Of a DNA stretch of 64,000 nucleotides, positions 11,852 through 19,552 are shown one piece after another (positions within the stretch are counted from its first letter, which is position 1; each line of letters opens with the position of its first letter). The stretch covers positions 124,001 through 188,000 of the forward strand of contig JAGWUP010000001.1 in the NCBI GenBank assembly GCA_028868375.1, read 5' to 3'. The notes beneath the pieces are model-generated. The model ran no database searches. It was not told the origin of the DNA and saw only the letters and a program-made list of their open reading frames with translations. Source of the DNA: Elusimicrobiota bacterium (lineage in GTDB: Bacteria > Elusimicrobiota > Elusimicrobia > UBA1565 > UBA9628). A program made the translations under genes and the position numbers.

Positions 11852-12499
11852 ATGCTTGAGTTGATGCCGAAAGCCGCGACAGGCGACTCGACCATGGTCA
11901 AGGCCAAGGCTTCGGGCCTGCTGGGCAAGCTGCTGATGGTGGCCGGCCTCGGCGCCATCATCGTCGGCGGCATGCTCTCCCTGCTCCAGAAAACTCCCCC
12001 GCCGAAGCCTGCCCCCAGCGCCGCCGCGCCCTCGCCTGGCCCGTCCGGCTTCGTGGGCCATTCCGGCTACGTGATCAAGCTGCCGCCGGGTTATACGGCC
12101 ATACGCCATTTCCGGGATGAAAAACAGACCGTCGAGGTCGTCTACTTCTGCAAGGTCGGCACCGATCCCACGAATTTCATCGACGAAGGCCTCTTCGGCC
12201 AGCTGGGCATCGTCAAGCTCGTCGTCGGCCCAAGCCCGGTTCCCAACGATCTGGACGGGATCAACAATCTCTCGGAATTCTTGTCCGAGCGGGCGCGCCA
12301 GCGCGGCGAGACCTTCACCATGAAGCAGTTCCAACTGTCGAACCTGCACGGCGTGCAGCTCGACTATCAAGCGCCCTTCCCGCGCATAGAGGCTTTCCTG
12401 CTGGGCCACAGCCTGCTCTATTCCTTCACCGCGGGGCAAGACGACGCCGTTTTCCGCAGCTTGCTGCAAAGCCTGCGCGACTCTCGCTCCGAGATATAG
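11852..12499 (+). CDS. Membrane-anchored hypothetical protein
   Basis: A 215-residue protein not recognised. One transmembrane helix lies at about residues 23-44 (LLGKLLMVAGLGAIIVGGML), then a Pro/Ala-rich linker (residues 46-65). The remainder is a soluble domain starting GFVGHSGYVIKLPPGYTAI and ending with a short helix. The domain reads like a small alpha/beta fold that judges 'protein stability at the membrane', similar in layout to the anchored protein at 8225-8689, but no shared motif is clear. Three in-frame ATGs exist (11852, 11864, 11894), none with a good ribosome site, so the start is uncertain. The function is unknown. Confidence 0.6.
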   Translation: MLELMPKAATGDSTMVKAKASGLLGKLLMVAGLGAIIVGGMLSLLQKTPPPKPAPSAAAPSPGPSGFVGHSGYVIKLPPGYTAIRHFRDEKQTVEVVYFCKVGTDPTNFIDEGLFGQLGIVKLVVGPSPVPNDLDGINNLSEFLSERARQRGETFTMKQFQLSNLHGVQLDYQAPFPRIEAFLLGHSLLYSFTAGQDDAVFRSLLQSLRDSRSEI

Positions 12500-12567
12500 G
12501 TCTTGAAGTTGCGGACATCCCCCCTTACACTATTCCTCTTTATCACTGAAATATCGGGAGGAACCGC

Positions 12568-12831
12568 ATGCGAGCCAAGCAGACCCGCAAAAAAGCAAGA
12601 AAACCAAGAAGCTCCGGGGCCAAGACCCCGCGTATTCCGGAATTCACCTCCGATGACATGATCGCCCTGGATCGCCAACAAACGCTGCTCAAGCGAAGCG
12701 AGACCGCCTGGCAGCAGATGATCGCCTCTCCCGAGGGAGACGACCGCTGGTCGGACCTCGAGGAGCACATGCTGAACAAGAACCAACAAGAGGCGCATGC
12801 CTCTCGCCGTTGGAAATATTTCTCGAAATAG
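12568..12831 (+). CDS. Small basic hypothetical protein
   Basis: An 87-residue protein with a very basic N-terminus (MRAKQTRKKARKPRSSGAK), then a helical middle that includes DDMIALDRQQTLLKRSETAW and a charged C-terminus. A strong Shine-Dalgarno, GGGAGGA, lies 6 nt before the ATG, which makes a real gene likely despite the small size. No family recognised. The basic tail could bind nucleic acid, but that is a guess. It stands between two membrane-anchored genes on the same strand. Confidence 0.65.
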   Translation: MRAKQTRKKARKPRSSGAKTPRIPEFTSDDMIALDRQQTLLKRSETAWQQMIASPEGDDRWSDLEEHMLNKNQQEAHASRRWKYFSK

Positions 12832-12909
12832 TCGTCCGCCCGTCCGCCGCCCCCGGCTAGAATAGCGGGGGCGGCTCTTCCCCACCGACCCTCTCGGGGA
12901 TATAATCGC

Positions 12910-14523
12910 ATGGTGCGCGAATCACACAAGCACAACGTGCTGCTGCTGTTCTCTCTGGCGATTATCCTCGGCACCGCGGGGCTATACGCCTCCCTGCTCT
13001 ATGGCTGGCTGAGGCGGCCGCAAAGCTCCGGCGTCAGCGCGCCGGCCCGATCAAACGACGCGCTCCAGACAGCCCGCCAAGACTTTCGGGACCGCTTCCT
13101 CTATCCCGAGGCCTGGCTGCGTCTCTCGCAGGCCTTGTTCGCCAATGGACGTCCCATCGATTCCTTCTATGTCATGGAGGGCGCGCGCCAATTTTTCGGC
13201 GATGACGCTTTCCGCCGGGCCCACGAGGACGTCGTATTGAAAAGGGAGCCGGGCCTGGAAACAACGGGAGAAGACGACGAGGCAAGCCTGCGCCGCAGGC
13301 TCCAGGATGATCCAAACGACCCGCCGGTCATCGTCGCGCTGGCCGACATCGAGTTCCGCTCCGGCCGCGTCGCCGAAGCCCAAAGCCTCCTGGATACCAG
13401 CCTGGGAGCACACCCGAGCGATCGGGCCCTGTTGTTTGAAAAAGCCCTGCAGACGCTAGACCCCATGCAGTCAATCCCCTTCTACGCCCAAGCCGTCCAT
13501 GCTGGACCTAAGACATACGAAGGCATCAAATCCCTGGAGGCGCTTAAAGTCATCGCCTCCGAGCCCGACGATGGGCCGCGCGGGGAAGCCGCCAGCTTGG
13601 CCAGGGAAGCGCTGCAAGAACTCCTAAAGGCTCACCCGAAGGAGCCCTCAATCCTTGACGCCCTCGGCCTGGCATTGCTGAATAGCGGCCACCGCTCCAC
13701 CGCGCAAGCCCTCGCGCAAGAAGCCGCCCACAAAGGCGACGCGACTGGAGCCGCCGTGCTTGACGGGGCTCTGGCTCTCAAGGACAACGACGTCGATTTC
13801 GCGATAAGACGATTGACGGCGGCTTGGGAGGCGGATCCCGGCAACGCCTACGCCAGCGAGAAACTGGCTGAAATCTACGACCTGCAGCGCGGCGAGCCCG
13901 AGGCGGCCCTTCCTTATTATATCGCCCTCTACCGGCTTGAGCCCTTCCGCGAAGAGGGTGCGGAGCCGCTGGAGCATGTCATCAGGCGCATCCTGGACGC
14001 TCGTCGTCAACAGTTGCTGGCCGACGTCCCCGCCTCCGGACTCGGGCATTTCCTCAACTCCGACGACGCCTCCTTGCGGGCGGAAGCTTGCGTGCGCGCC
14101 GCCGTCCTAAAGGACCCGCGTTGGATCGACGTGCTGGCGGGGCTGCTCGACGACGACACGGAAATCGTGCGCCATAACGCGGACTACGCGCTCTATCAAT
14201 TGGCCAAGATTTATCCCGACGCCATACTCGTTCGCCGCGACGATTGGCTCGCGCGAAGCGGTTTCCTGGAGCGCGCGCGGGTCCTCAATCTATTCGCCGA
14301 CCTGTGGCCGAAAACCACGTGGCCGCTGGTCCAGAAAGCCCTCTACAGCCAGAATCCCGCTCTGCGTTATTTGGTGAAAACGATGATCCTCGACAACTAC
14401 TATCGCGGTGACGCCGCGGTCGCCAAGGCCAAGGCGGATTATCTCTCTCAAGAAAACGACCCGCGCGTGTTGGCCCTTTTTAAACGCGACCAGATGCTCG
14501 AGTCTCAGTCAAGGCGCCGATGA
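12910..14523 (+). CDS. Membrane-anchored TPR/HEAT-repeat protein
   Basis: A 537-residue protein. A transmembrane helix at residues 7-36 (NVLLLFSLAIILGTAGLYAS) is followed by tandem helical repeats of TPR type, for example DPNDPPVIVALADIEFRSGR and YASEKLAEIYDLQRGEPEAA. The C-terminal third looks like HEAT repeats (LRAEACVRAAVLKDPRWIDV, then IVRHNADYALYQLAKI). Such repeat proteins act as scaffolds for protein contacts; no partner can be named. Its stop overlaps the tatD start by 4 bp (ATGA at 14520), so translation of the two is probably coupled. Confidence 0.75.
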   Translation: MVRESHKHNVLLLFSLAIILGTAGLYASLLYGWLRRPQSSGVSAPARSNDALQTARQDFRDRFLYPEAWLRLSQALFANGRPIDSFYVMEGARQFFGDDAFRRAHEDVVLKREPGLETTGEDDEASLRRRLQDDPNDPPVIVALADIEFRSGRVAEAQSLLDTSLGAHPSDRALLFEKALQTLDPMQSIPFYAQAVHAGPKTYEGIKSLEALKVIASEPDDGPRGEAASLAREALQELLKAHPKEPSILDALGLALLNSGHRSTAQALAQEAAHKGDATGAAVLDGALALKDNDVDFAIRRLTAAWEADPGNAYASEKLAEIYDLQRGEPEAALPYYIALYRLEPFREEGAEPLEHVIRRILDARRQQLLADVPASGLGHFLNSDDASLRAEACVRAAVLKDPRWIDVLAGLLDDDTEIVRHNADYALYQLAKIYPDAILVRRDDWLARSGFLERARVLNLFADLWPKTTWPLVQKALYSQNPALRYLVKTMILDNYYRGDAAVAKAKADYLSQENDPRVLALFKRDQMLESQSRRR

Positions 14524-15311
14524 CGGACGCCCTCTTCGATACCCACGCTCATCTCGGAGATCCCCAGTTCGCCGCGGACCGCGCCGAAACCCTTGAACGC
14601 GCCCTGGCCGCCGGAGTCGCTCGGATCATCGAGATCGCGGACTCTCCTGAGGAATGGGAAGCCGCCGTGGCCTTGTCGCGCGCCCGACCCGCGCTGACGC
14701 GTTGCGCTCTCGGCTTGCATCCTTATTACGCGGACCATTTCTCGGACGAACTGCTTGAGCGGTTGAAGCGGAAAATCCTTCTGCCGGAGGTCGTGGCGGT
14801 CGGGGAGATCGGGCTCGATTACGTCAAAGCCTCGGTGGGACGGGAACAACAGCGCGCCGCTTTCGAGCGGCTGTTGTCATTCTGTCGGGATTACGAGAAA
14901 CCGGCGGTGATCCATTGCCGCGGCGCCTACGACGATCTGCGCGAAATTCTTGCTCGAGTCTACAATGAAAGAACGCCTAAACGCAGATTCCTGGGAGTGA
15001 TCCACTGTTTCTCGGGGAACGCCTCCGACGCCCTCTTCTGCCGCGACCTGGGCTTCGCCCTGGGAGTCGACGGCCCGGTCACGTACCCGCGCAACGACGC
15101 CTTGCGCGAAGCTCTCAAGGGCGCCGGGGTCGGCTGTCTCGTCCTTGAGACGGATTCCCCCTACCTGCCGCCGCAGAGCTGCCGCGGCCAGCGCAACGAG
15201 CCCTCGAAGCTGCCCGAGATCGCGACGCGCCTGGCCCTGGCCTGCGGGGTCGGATTAGACGAGCTCGCGGCGCGCACGACGCGCAACGCCCTGGAACTCT
15301 TCGGGCTTTAG
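14520..15311 (+). CDS. tatD: TatD family metal-dependent hydrolase (3'-5' DNase)
   Basis: A 263-residue TIM-barrel hydrolase. The metal-binding start DTHAHLGD, the GEIGLDY motif, PAVIHCRGA, GVIHCFSG and ETDSPYLPPQ with a nearby RNEPSKL are all hallmarks of TatD/YcfH. Members are Mg-dependent 3'-5' exonucleases linked to DNA repair or turnover. In E. coli the name comes from linkage to the tat genes, which are not present here. The gene starts inside the stop of the TPR/HEAT gene. Confidence 0.94.
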   Translation: MTDALFDTHAHLGDPQFAADRAETLERALAAGVARIIEIADSPEEWEAAVALSRARPALTRCALGLHPYYADHFSDELLERLKRKILLPEVVAVGEIGLDYVKASVGREQQRAAFERLLSFCRDYEKPAVIHCRGAYDDLREILARVYNERTPKRRFLGVIHCFSGNASDALFCRDLGFALGVDGPVTYPRNDALREALKGAGVGCLVLETDSPYLPPQSCRGQRNEPSKLPEIATRLALACGVGLDELAARTTRNALELFGL

Positions 15312-15339
15312 AGCTCCCCCGGACGATTCCGCTCCGGCG

Positions 15340-15645
15340 TCAGCCCAGTATTTCGAGGCCGGCCAGCGCGACGACCTCGTGCAAGCCGGTCTTGCTGAGA
15401 TCGAAAGCGACGCCCCGATCCGTCATCACCGTCAAGCCGCGCACCACCCGCTTGCTTCCCTGCAGCTTGCCGACGAGGTAGCGGATATCCCTGGCCGCCG
15501 AGCGGGAGTTGGTCACCCGCCCCTCGGAAAACCAGCCGATCGAACGGGAGCCGCTCTTCTTGCTGGGCAGAAGCTTCACCGTGATCGCCGTCTCCGTCAC
15601 GAACAAGTCTCCCACTTCTTCTTGTTTCTTCGGCTTGGCGGCCAT
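15340..15645 (-). CDS. Small hypothetical protein
   Basis: A 101-residue protein, convergent with tatD and divergent from the DHS-like gene. It starts with a lysine-rich stretch (MAAKPKKQEEVGDLFVTET) and continues with beta-strand-like segments such as AITVKLLPSKKSGSRSIGWF and KRVVRGLTVMTDRGVAFDLS. No family recognised. A strong AAGGAGGAGG ribosome site stands a few bases upstream of the ATG, which supports expression. The 130-bp divergent region it shares with the DHS-like gene is AT-rich and probably holds promoters for both. Confidence 0.6.
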   Translation of the reverse strand: MAAKPKKQEEVGDLFVTETAITVKLLPSKKSGSRSIGWFSEGRVTNSRSAARDIRYLVGKLQGSKRVVRGLTVMTDRGVAFDLSKTGLHEVVALAGLEILG

Positions 15646-15713
15646 GGGACCTCCTCCTTGTCGTCGGTCGATGATAACAAAAGTTTCGTTTCAATTTTGT
15701 TGCGAATAAAAAA

Positions 15714-15771
15714 TTGTCATCGTCGCCGCAATTTCATAAAATTTCCGTCGAGAAACCGACAACAAAGGAGG
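15714..15771 (+). promoter_or_regulatory. Sigma70-type promoter and ribosome site for the DHS-like/agmatinase pair
   Basis: TTGTCA (15714-15719) and TAAAAT (15737-15742) are 17 bp apart, close to the sigma70 consensus. A transcript starting near 15749 would carry AAAGGAGG at 15764-15771, four bases before the ATG at 15776. This is one of the two best promoters in the window and implies strong basal expression of the pair. Confidence 0.7.
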
Positions 15772-15775
15772 AAGC

Positions 15776-16840
15776 ATGGCCAACTTGAAGAAGACGGACT
15801 TGCTCAAGGATCCTATCGAGCACTTCGACATCACGAAGCACAACACGATCCCTCTCGTCGAAGCAATGGCCAAAATGGCTTTCTCAGCCAGGGATCTCGC
15901 CCGCGCCAGCGACATATACGATCGCATGCTGGGCGACAAGGATTGCTCGGTGATTTTGTGCCTGGCGGGCTCGCTCTTCTCGGCGGGATTAAAGAAGATC
16001 GTTTTTGATCTCGTGCAAAACAACATGGTCGACGTCATCGTCTCGACGGGCGCGAACATCGTCGATCAAGATTTCTTCGAGAGCCTCGGCTTCAAGCACT
16101 ACAAGGGCACGAAATGGGTCGACGACCACGCCATGCGCGCGGCCCGCGTCGATCGCATCTATGACACCTTCATCGACGAGGACGAACTGGGCCGCTGCGA
16201 CAACACGATCTCCGCCATCGCCGGGACCCTCAAGCCCAAGCCCTACTCTTCCCGCGAAATCATCGAGGAGATGGGCAAGTATCTCGCGACCGGAAAGAAC
16301 TGCAAGGCGCGGGACTCGATCGTCCTGGCCGCCTACAAGAAGCAGGTGCCGATCTTCGTGCCGGCCTTCTCCGACTGCTCCGCCGGGTTCGGCTTCCTCC
16401 ACCATCAATGGCATAACCCGGAGGAGCATGCCTCCATCGACTCGGCGAAGGATTTCCGCGAATTGGTCCACGTCAAGCTCAAGAGCAGGGAAAGCGGCCT
16501 GCTGATGATCGGCGGCGGCGTGCCGAAGAATTTCGCCCAAGACGTCACGGTCGGAGCGGAGATGCTCGGATTGGAGACCCGCATGCACAAGTACGCCATC
16601 CAGATCACCGTCGCCGACGAGCGCGACGGCGCCCTCTCCGGCTCGACCCTGCGCGAGGCCTGCTCATGGGGCAAGGTCGACACGGTCTATGAGCAAATGA
16701 TCTATTCGGAAGCCACTTTGGCGCTGCCGCTTCTCGCTTCCTACGCCTATCACAAGGGCAGCTGGAAGAAGCGCTCCGGCTTCCGGTGGAACGCCTTGCT
16801 CAACGACGAGAACGCCCAGCTTCCGGCCGCCAGGGTCTAG
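15776..16840 (+). CDS. Deoxyhypusine synthase-like protein (probable polyamine enzyme)
   Basis: A 354-residue member of the deoxyhypusine synthase family. NAD-binding segments (AGSLFSAGLKKIV, STGANIVDQDF, GGGVPKNFAQ) are present. The SWGK motif holds Lys300, which matches the catalytic lysine that carries the butylimine intermediate. Archaea and eukaryotes use this fold to modify eIF5A, which bacteria lack. Bacterial members have been linked to aminobutyl transfer in polyamine synthesis, for example homospermidine. The next gene, 17 bp downstream, is an agmatinase-family enzyme that would supply putrescine, which supports a polyamine role. Exact substrate is unproven. Confidence 0.85.
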   Translation: MANLKKTDLLKDPIEHFDITKHNTIPLVEAMAKMAFSARDLARASDIYDRMLGDKDCSVILCLAGSLFSAGLKKIVFDLVQNNMVDVIVSTGANIVDQDFFESLGFKHYKGTKWVDDHAMRAARVDRIYDTFIDEDELGRCDNTISAIAGTLKPKPYSSREIIEEMGKYLATGKNCKARDSIVLAAYKKQVPIFVPAFSDCSAGFGFLHHQWHNPEEHASIDSAKDFRELVHVKLKSRESGLLMIGGGVPKNFAQDVTVGAEMLGLETRMHKYAIQITVADERDGALSGSTLREACSWGKVDTVYEQMIYSEATLALPLLASYAYHKGSWKKRSGFRWNALLNDENAQLPAARV

Positions 16841-16857
16841 AAGCCAGGAGCCGTGCC

Positions 16858-17901
16858 GTGCCCGAAGAAATCCTCGATCTGGACTCCACCTCCGGCTCGG
16901 GAATTTTCGGGCTTCCCTTTAAGGAAAGCGAAGCGGCGGTCGTTTACCTGCCCGTACCCTGGGAAGCGACCGTTTCCTACGGCTCTGGGGCCTCCAAAGG
17001 CCCCTCCTCGATCCTGAAAGCCAGCGCTCAGGTCGACCTCTACGACGTCGACGTCCTGCGCCCCTACGAAGCCGGCCTGCACATGCTTCCCATCCCTCGC
17101 GAGGTGCGCTCCTGGAATAAAACGGCTCGCGCGGCGGCGCTCAAAGTCATCCGGGCCGGCGGGAACGTCGGCGGCAGCCGCCGCCTGCGGCAGGCCCTCG
17201 ATACGGTCAACGCCATGAGCGCGAGGCTCAACGCCTTCGTGCGCCGGCGCAGCGCAGAGCTCATGGCCGCCGGAAAGATCGTCGGGTTGGTCGGCGGAGA
17301 CCACTCCGCGCCCTACGGCGCGATCCAAGCGGCGATCGAGTCCAACGCCGGCTTGGGGCTGCTGCATATCGACGCCCACCACGACCTGCGACGAGCCTAC
17401 GAGGGATTCGTCCACTCCCATGCCTCCATTCTGTATAACGTGCTCAGCGATTTCCCCGGAGCGAGCAAGCTCGTCCAGGTCGGGATTCGCGACTTTTCGG
17501 AGCGGGAAGCGGAATTCGCCGCAATGCAAGGCTCTCGGGTCGCGGTCTTTTACGACAGGGATCTTGTTCGCGCGAAATTCTCCGGGCGAAATTGGGCGAA
17601 GCTCTGCGACGAGATCGTCGCCGAACTGCCCCAAAGCGTCTGGATCACCTTCGACATCGACGGCCTCGATCCGCGCTTCTGCCCGAACACCGGCACGCCG
17701 GTCCCCGGCGGCCTGGATTTCAACGAGGCGAACTTTCTCCTCGGCGTTCTGGCGCGCAGCGGCCGCAAGATCGTCGGATTTGACCTAAACGAGGTCTCTC
17801 CGGGGCGCGGAAGCGATTGGGACGCCAACGTCGGCGCCCGCCTGCTCTACAAGCTCACGGCCTGGACGCTAGCCAGCCAGGGCCGCGCCAAGCTGCGTTA
17901 G
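16858..17901 (+). CDS. speB: Agmatinase/arginase family ureohydrolase
   Basis: A 347-residue binuclear manganese hydrolase. All metal motifs are present: GGDHS, DAHHD and SFDxDxxDP-type TFDIDGLDPRFCP, plus the substrate loop near GTPVPGGL. The family splits agmatine to putrescine and urea, or arginine to ornithine and urea; position after the DHS-like gene favours agmatine. A central insertion (about residues 95-130, KTARAALKVIRAG region) has helical character. The GTG at 16858 was chosen because AGGAG lies 7 nt upstream. An ATG at 16786 would overlap the preceding gene by 55 bp without a ribosome site. Confidence 0.88.
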   Translation: MPEEILDLDSTSGSGIFGLPFKESEAAVVYLPVPWEATVSYGSGASKGPSSILKASAQVDLYDVDVLRPYEAGLHMLPIPREVRSWNKTARAAALKVIRAGGNVGGSRRLRQALDTVNAMSARLNAFVRRRSAELMAAGKIVGLVGGDHSAPYGAIQAAIESNAGLGLLHIDAHHDLRRAYEGFVHSHASILYNVLSDFPGASKLVQVGIRDFSEREAEFAAMQGSRVAVFYDRDLVRAKFSGRNWAKLCDEIVAELPQSVWITFDIDGLDPRFCPNTGTPVPGGLDFNEANFLLGVLARSGRKIVGFDLNEVSPGRGSDWDANVGARLLYKLTAWTLASQGRAKLR

Positions 17902-17908
17902 CGCAGCC

Positions 17909-18106
17909 CTAACGCAACGCTTCCCTAGGCAGACGGGCTGCGGCATCGAGGACCTCGATGCCGATCAGCCTCCCCCCCGCGTCGAAGTCGAGCTGAATGC
18001 CCGTGGCTTCCCCCTCCCCCGCGATCGTCCTGGCGACCTCATTCGGGCCGATCTCCTTCAAATAAATGTAGGCGGCGCCGGATCCGGCGTCATAAGCGAT
18101 CCTCAT
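17909..18106 (-). CDS. DUF2283-type small protein
   Basis: A 65-residue protein, MRIAYDAGSGAAYIYLKE at the start and LIGIEVLDAAARLP near the end. 'YDxxxDxxYI.L' followed by 'D.dG.lvGIEiLdA' is the pattern of the DUF2283 family, whose function is unknown. It overlaps the preceding DUF4258-like gene by 4 bp (18103-18106), so the two are translationally coupled. It is convergent with speB, with only 7 bp between the stops. Confidence 0.75.
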   Translation of the reverse strand: MRIAYDAGSGAAYIYLKEIGPNEVARTIAGEGEATGIQLDFDAGGRLIGIEVLDAAARLPREALR

Positions 18107-18489
18107 GGTCGAGCTGCCTTCAGGCGGTCGATATAGCCCCTGCCGACGTCGGTGATGACGGTGATCACGATATTTCGATCCGCGGCGACGAAAAGCCCGC
18201 TGTCGGCGTCATAGTAGCCGGTCTCCCAATGCCCATGATGATAGTAGCGAAAGGCTTCCCCCCCGGCGACGACGCTGGCCACCTGCTCTTTCGACACCCC
18301 TCTCTGTCTCAAGCGTTCTTCGGCGTGCCGCGTAAACTTCAACTCCCCCTTGTCTGGACGAACGTTCGCCGCAATCTGCGACCGCGCAGCCGCATGCGAG
18401 AACGCGAGCCGCGGAGCGCTAACTAGGACGCCCAGAAGCGTGAAAATGAATAGGCCTAGTTTTCTATGCCTCGATATGCGAGCACCCAT
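18103..18489 (-). CDS. Exported DUF4258-like protein
   Basis: A 128-residue protein. Residues 1-32 look like a signal peptide (basic start, then LGLFIFTLLGVLVSAPRLAFS). The mature part begins with KFTRHAEERLRQRGVSKEQV, the 'F..H...R...R.i....' pattern of DUF4258, followed by a GEAFRYY segment and a beta-rich end (NIVITVITD). DUF4258/DUF2283 neighbours are a recurring pair and are sometimes suspected to be toxin-antitoxin-like, but an exported member does not fit that simply. AAGGAGGTG lies 6 bases before the ATG at 18489. Codons upstream of this ATG come from the AT-rich region and are not part of the gene. Confidence 0.7.
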   Translation of the reverse strand: MGARISRHRKLGLFIFTLLGVLVSAPRLAFSHAAARSQIAANVRPDKGELKFTRHAEERLRQRGVSKEQVASVVAGGEAFRYYHHGHWETGYYDADSGLFVAADRNIVITVITDVGRGYIDRLKAARP

Positions 18490-18598
18490 GCCCACCTCCT
18501 TGTCTACCGACGGGATTGTAACTCGGCCCGCCGGCGAAGTCAATCGCGCGACTTGATCCCATGACTTGATCCAGATGGATAAATAATATATAACACTA

Positions 18599-18630
18599 TA
18601 TAATAATATATACATATATATATTATTATA
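18599..18630. repeat. AT-only perfect hairpin upstream of parA
   Basis: TATAATAATATATA (18599-18612) and TATATATTATTATA (18617-18630) form a perfect 14-bp inverted repeat with a 4-base loop. It lies in a roughly 75-bp stretch (18570-18640) that is almost entirely A and T, in an otherwise GC-rich chromosome. It could melt or extrude easily, so a replication, segregation or regulatory role is possible. Confidence 0.7.
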
Positions 18631-18647
18631 AGGATTATTCATGACTA

Positions 18648-18676
18648 TTGACAGCTCCCCGCCTATCTGCTAGGAT
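18648..18676 (+). promoter_or_regulatory. Near-consensus sigma70 promoter for parAB
   Basis: A perfect -35 TTGACA (18648-18653), a 17-bp spacer and TAGGAT (18671-18676). Transcription would start near 18683, inside the first of two operator-like repeats, so binding there should block initiation or early elongation. Confidence 0.75.
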
Positions 18677-18680
18677 GTGT

Positions 18681-18726
18681 CCGGTTTTCTCAAGAAAACT
18701 TTTGCAACCGGTTTTCTTGAGAAAAC
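18681..18726. promoter_or_regulatory. Paired palindromic repeats at the parA start (operator or parS-like)
   Basis: Two 19-bp copies, CCGGTTTTCTCAAGAAAAC at 18681-18699 and CCGGTTTTCTTGAGAAAAC at 18708-18726, 27 bp apart. Each is an almost perfect palindrome (GTTTTCTyrAGAAAAC) and the cores are reverse complements of each other. They overlap the likely start point and the ribosome-binding area. The shape recalls parS (GTTTCACGTGAAAC), though the core differs. ParA or ParB autoregulation is the simplest reading. Confidence 0.6.
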
Positions 18727-18730
18727 AGCT

Positions 18731-19552
18731 ATGGCTAGGACGATTTGTATAGCGAATCAAAAAGGTGGGGTAGGGAAAACCACTACAGCGATAAATCTTG
18801 CCGCTGCGCTTGCCAGCACTGGTCTAGAAATCCTGTTAATAGATTTGGACCCACAGGGAAACGCAACATCGGGGCTTGGTTTCGATAAGCACTCATTTGA
18901 TCCGAACATTTATGACGTCCTTATTGATTTGCTCCCACTGAGCAAAAGCATAAAAAAAACAAAAATAGAACACCTTTCTCTGGCTGGCGCCAATCCAGAT
19001 CTAACCGGAGCAGAAGTACAACTCGTTTCTGCTCTTGCTCGAGAAAGCCGGCTGAAAGGAGCGATATCAGGACTGAGCGAACAATATGAGTTTATATTGA
19101 TTGACTGTCCACCATCCCTTGGGCTTCTGACAGTCAATGCGCTCGCTGCATCAAATTCAGTTATTATCCCTATTCAGGGTGAATATTATGCAATGGAGGG
19201 GCTTGCCCAGTTCATCGATGCCATTGATAAAGTTAAGATCGCACTCAACCCTAATTTGTCCATAGAGGGGGGGGTGATAACCATGTTTGATAGCCGGATG
19301 ACATTATCTAATCAAGTGCTGGAAGAAGTCAGAAAATTTTTTGGACCATCCTTATTCTCCACTGTAATCCCTCGCGCTGTACGGCTAGCGGAAGCCCCTG
19401 GTTTTGGCCAAAGTATTCTACAGTATGACCCCCGTTCTAAAGGATCGGAAGCCTACATAGCTCTAGCTCAGGAACTGCTTGCTCGCAGAAAACAGACAAT
19501 AATTACTGCTGAAATTAAAGAAAATCAAGCTGGAGCATTGGAGAATACCTGA
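18731..19552 (+). CDS. parA: Chromosome partitioning ATPase ParA/Soj
   Basis: A 273-residue ParA. The deviant Walker A KGGVGKTTTAINLA starts at residue 11, DLDPQGNATSGLG is Walker A', and LIDCPPSLG is Walker B. ParA forms an ATP-dependent gradient on the nucleoid that ParB-parS complexes follow during segregation. The ATG at 18731 gives the standard N-terminus; the ATG at 18677 would translate through the operator repeats. The gene is clearly less GC-rich than its flanks (many A/T-ending codons), and the promoter region is even more so. It overlaps parB by one base. Confidence 0.95.
   Translation: MARTICIANQKGGVGKTTTAINLAAALASTGLEILLIDLDPQGNATSGLGFDKHSFDPNIYDVLIDLLPLSKSIKKTKIEHLSLAGANPDLTGAEVQLVSALARESRLKGAISGLSEQYEFILIDCPPSLGLLTVNALAASNSVIIPIQGEYYAMEGLAQFIDAIDKVKIALNPNLSIEGGVITMFDSRMTLSNQVLEEVRKFFGPSLFSTVIPRAVRLAEAPGFGQSILQYDPRSKGSEAYIALAQELLARRKQTIITAEIKENQAGALENT

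Noticed and set aside
18490-18642. Extension of the DUF4258-like gene into the AT-rich region
   Set aside because: The extra residues are Ile/Tyr/Asn-rich translation of an AT hairpin; a strong AAGGAGGTG site supports the start at 18489.
18677-18730. Upstream ATG start for parA at 18677
   Set aside because: It would translate the operator repeats, lacks a usable ribosome site and adds a non-family extension before MARTICIANQKGG.
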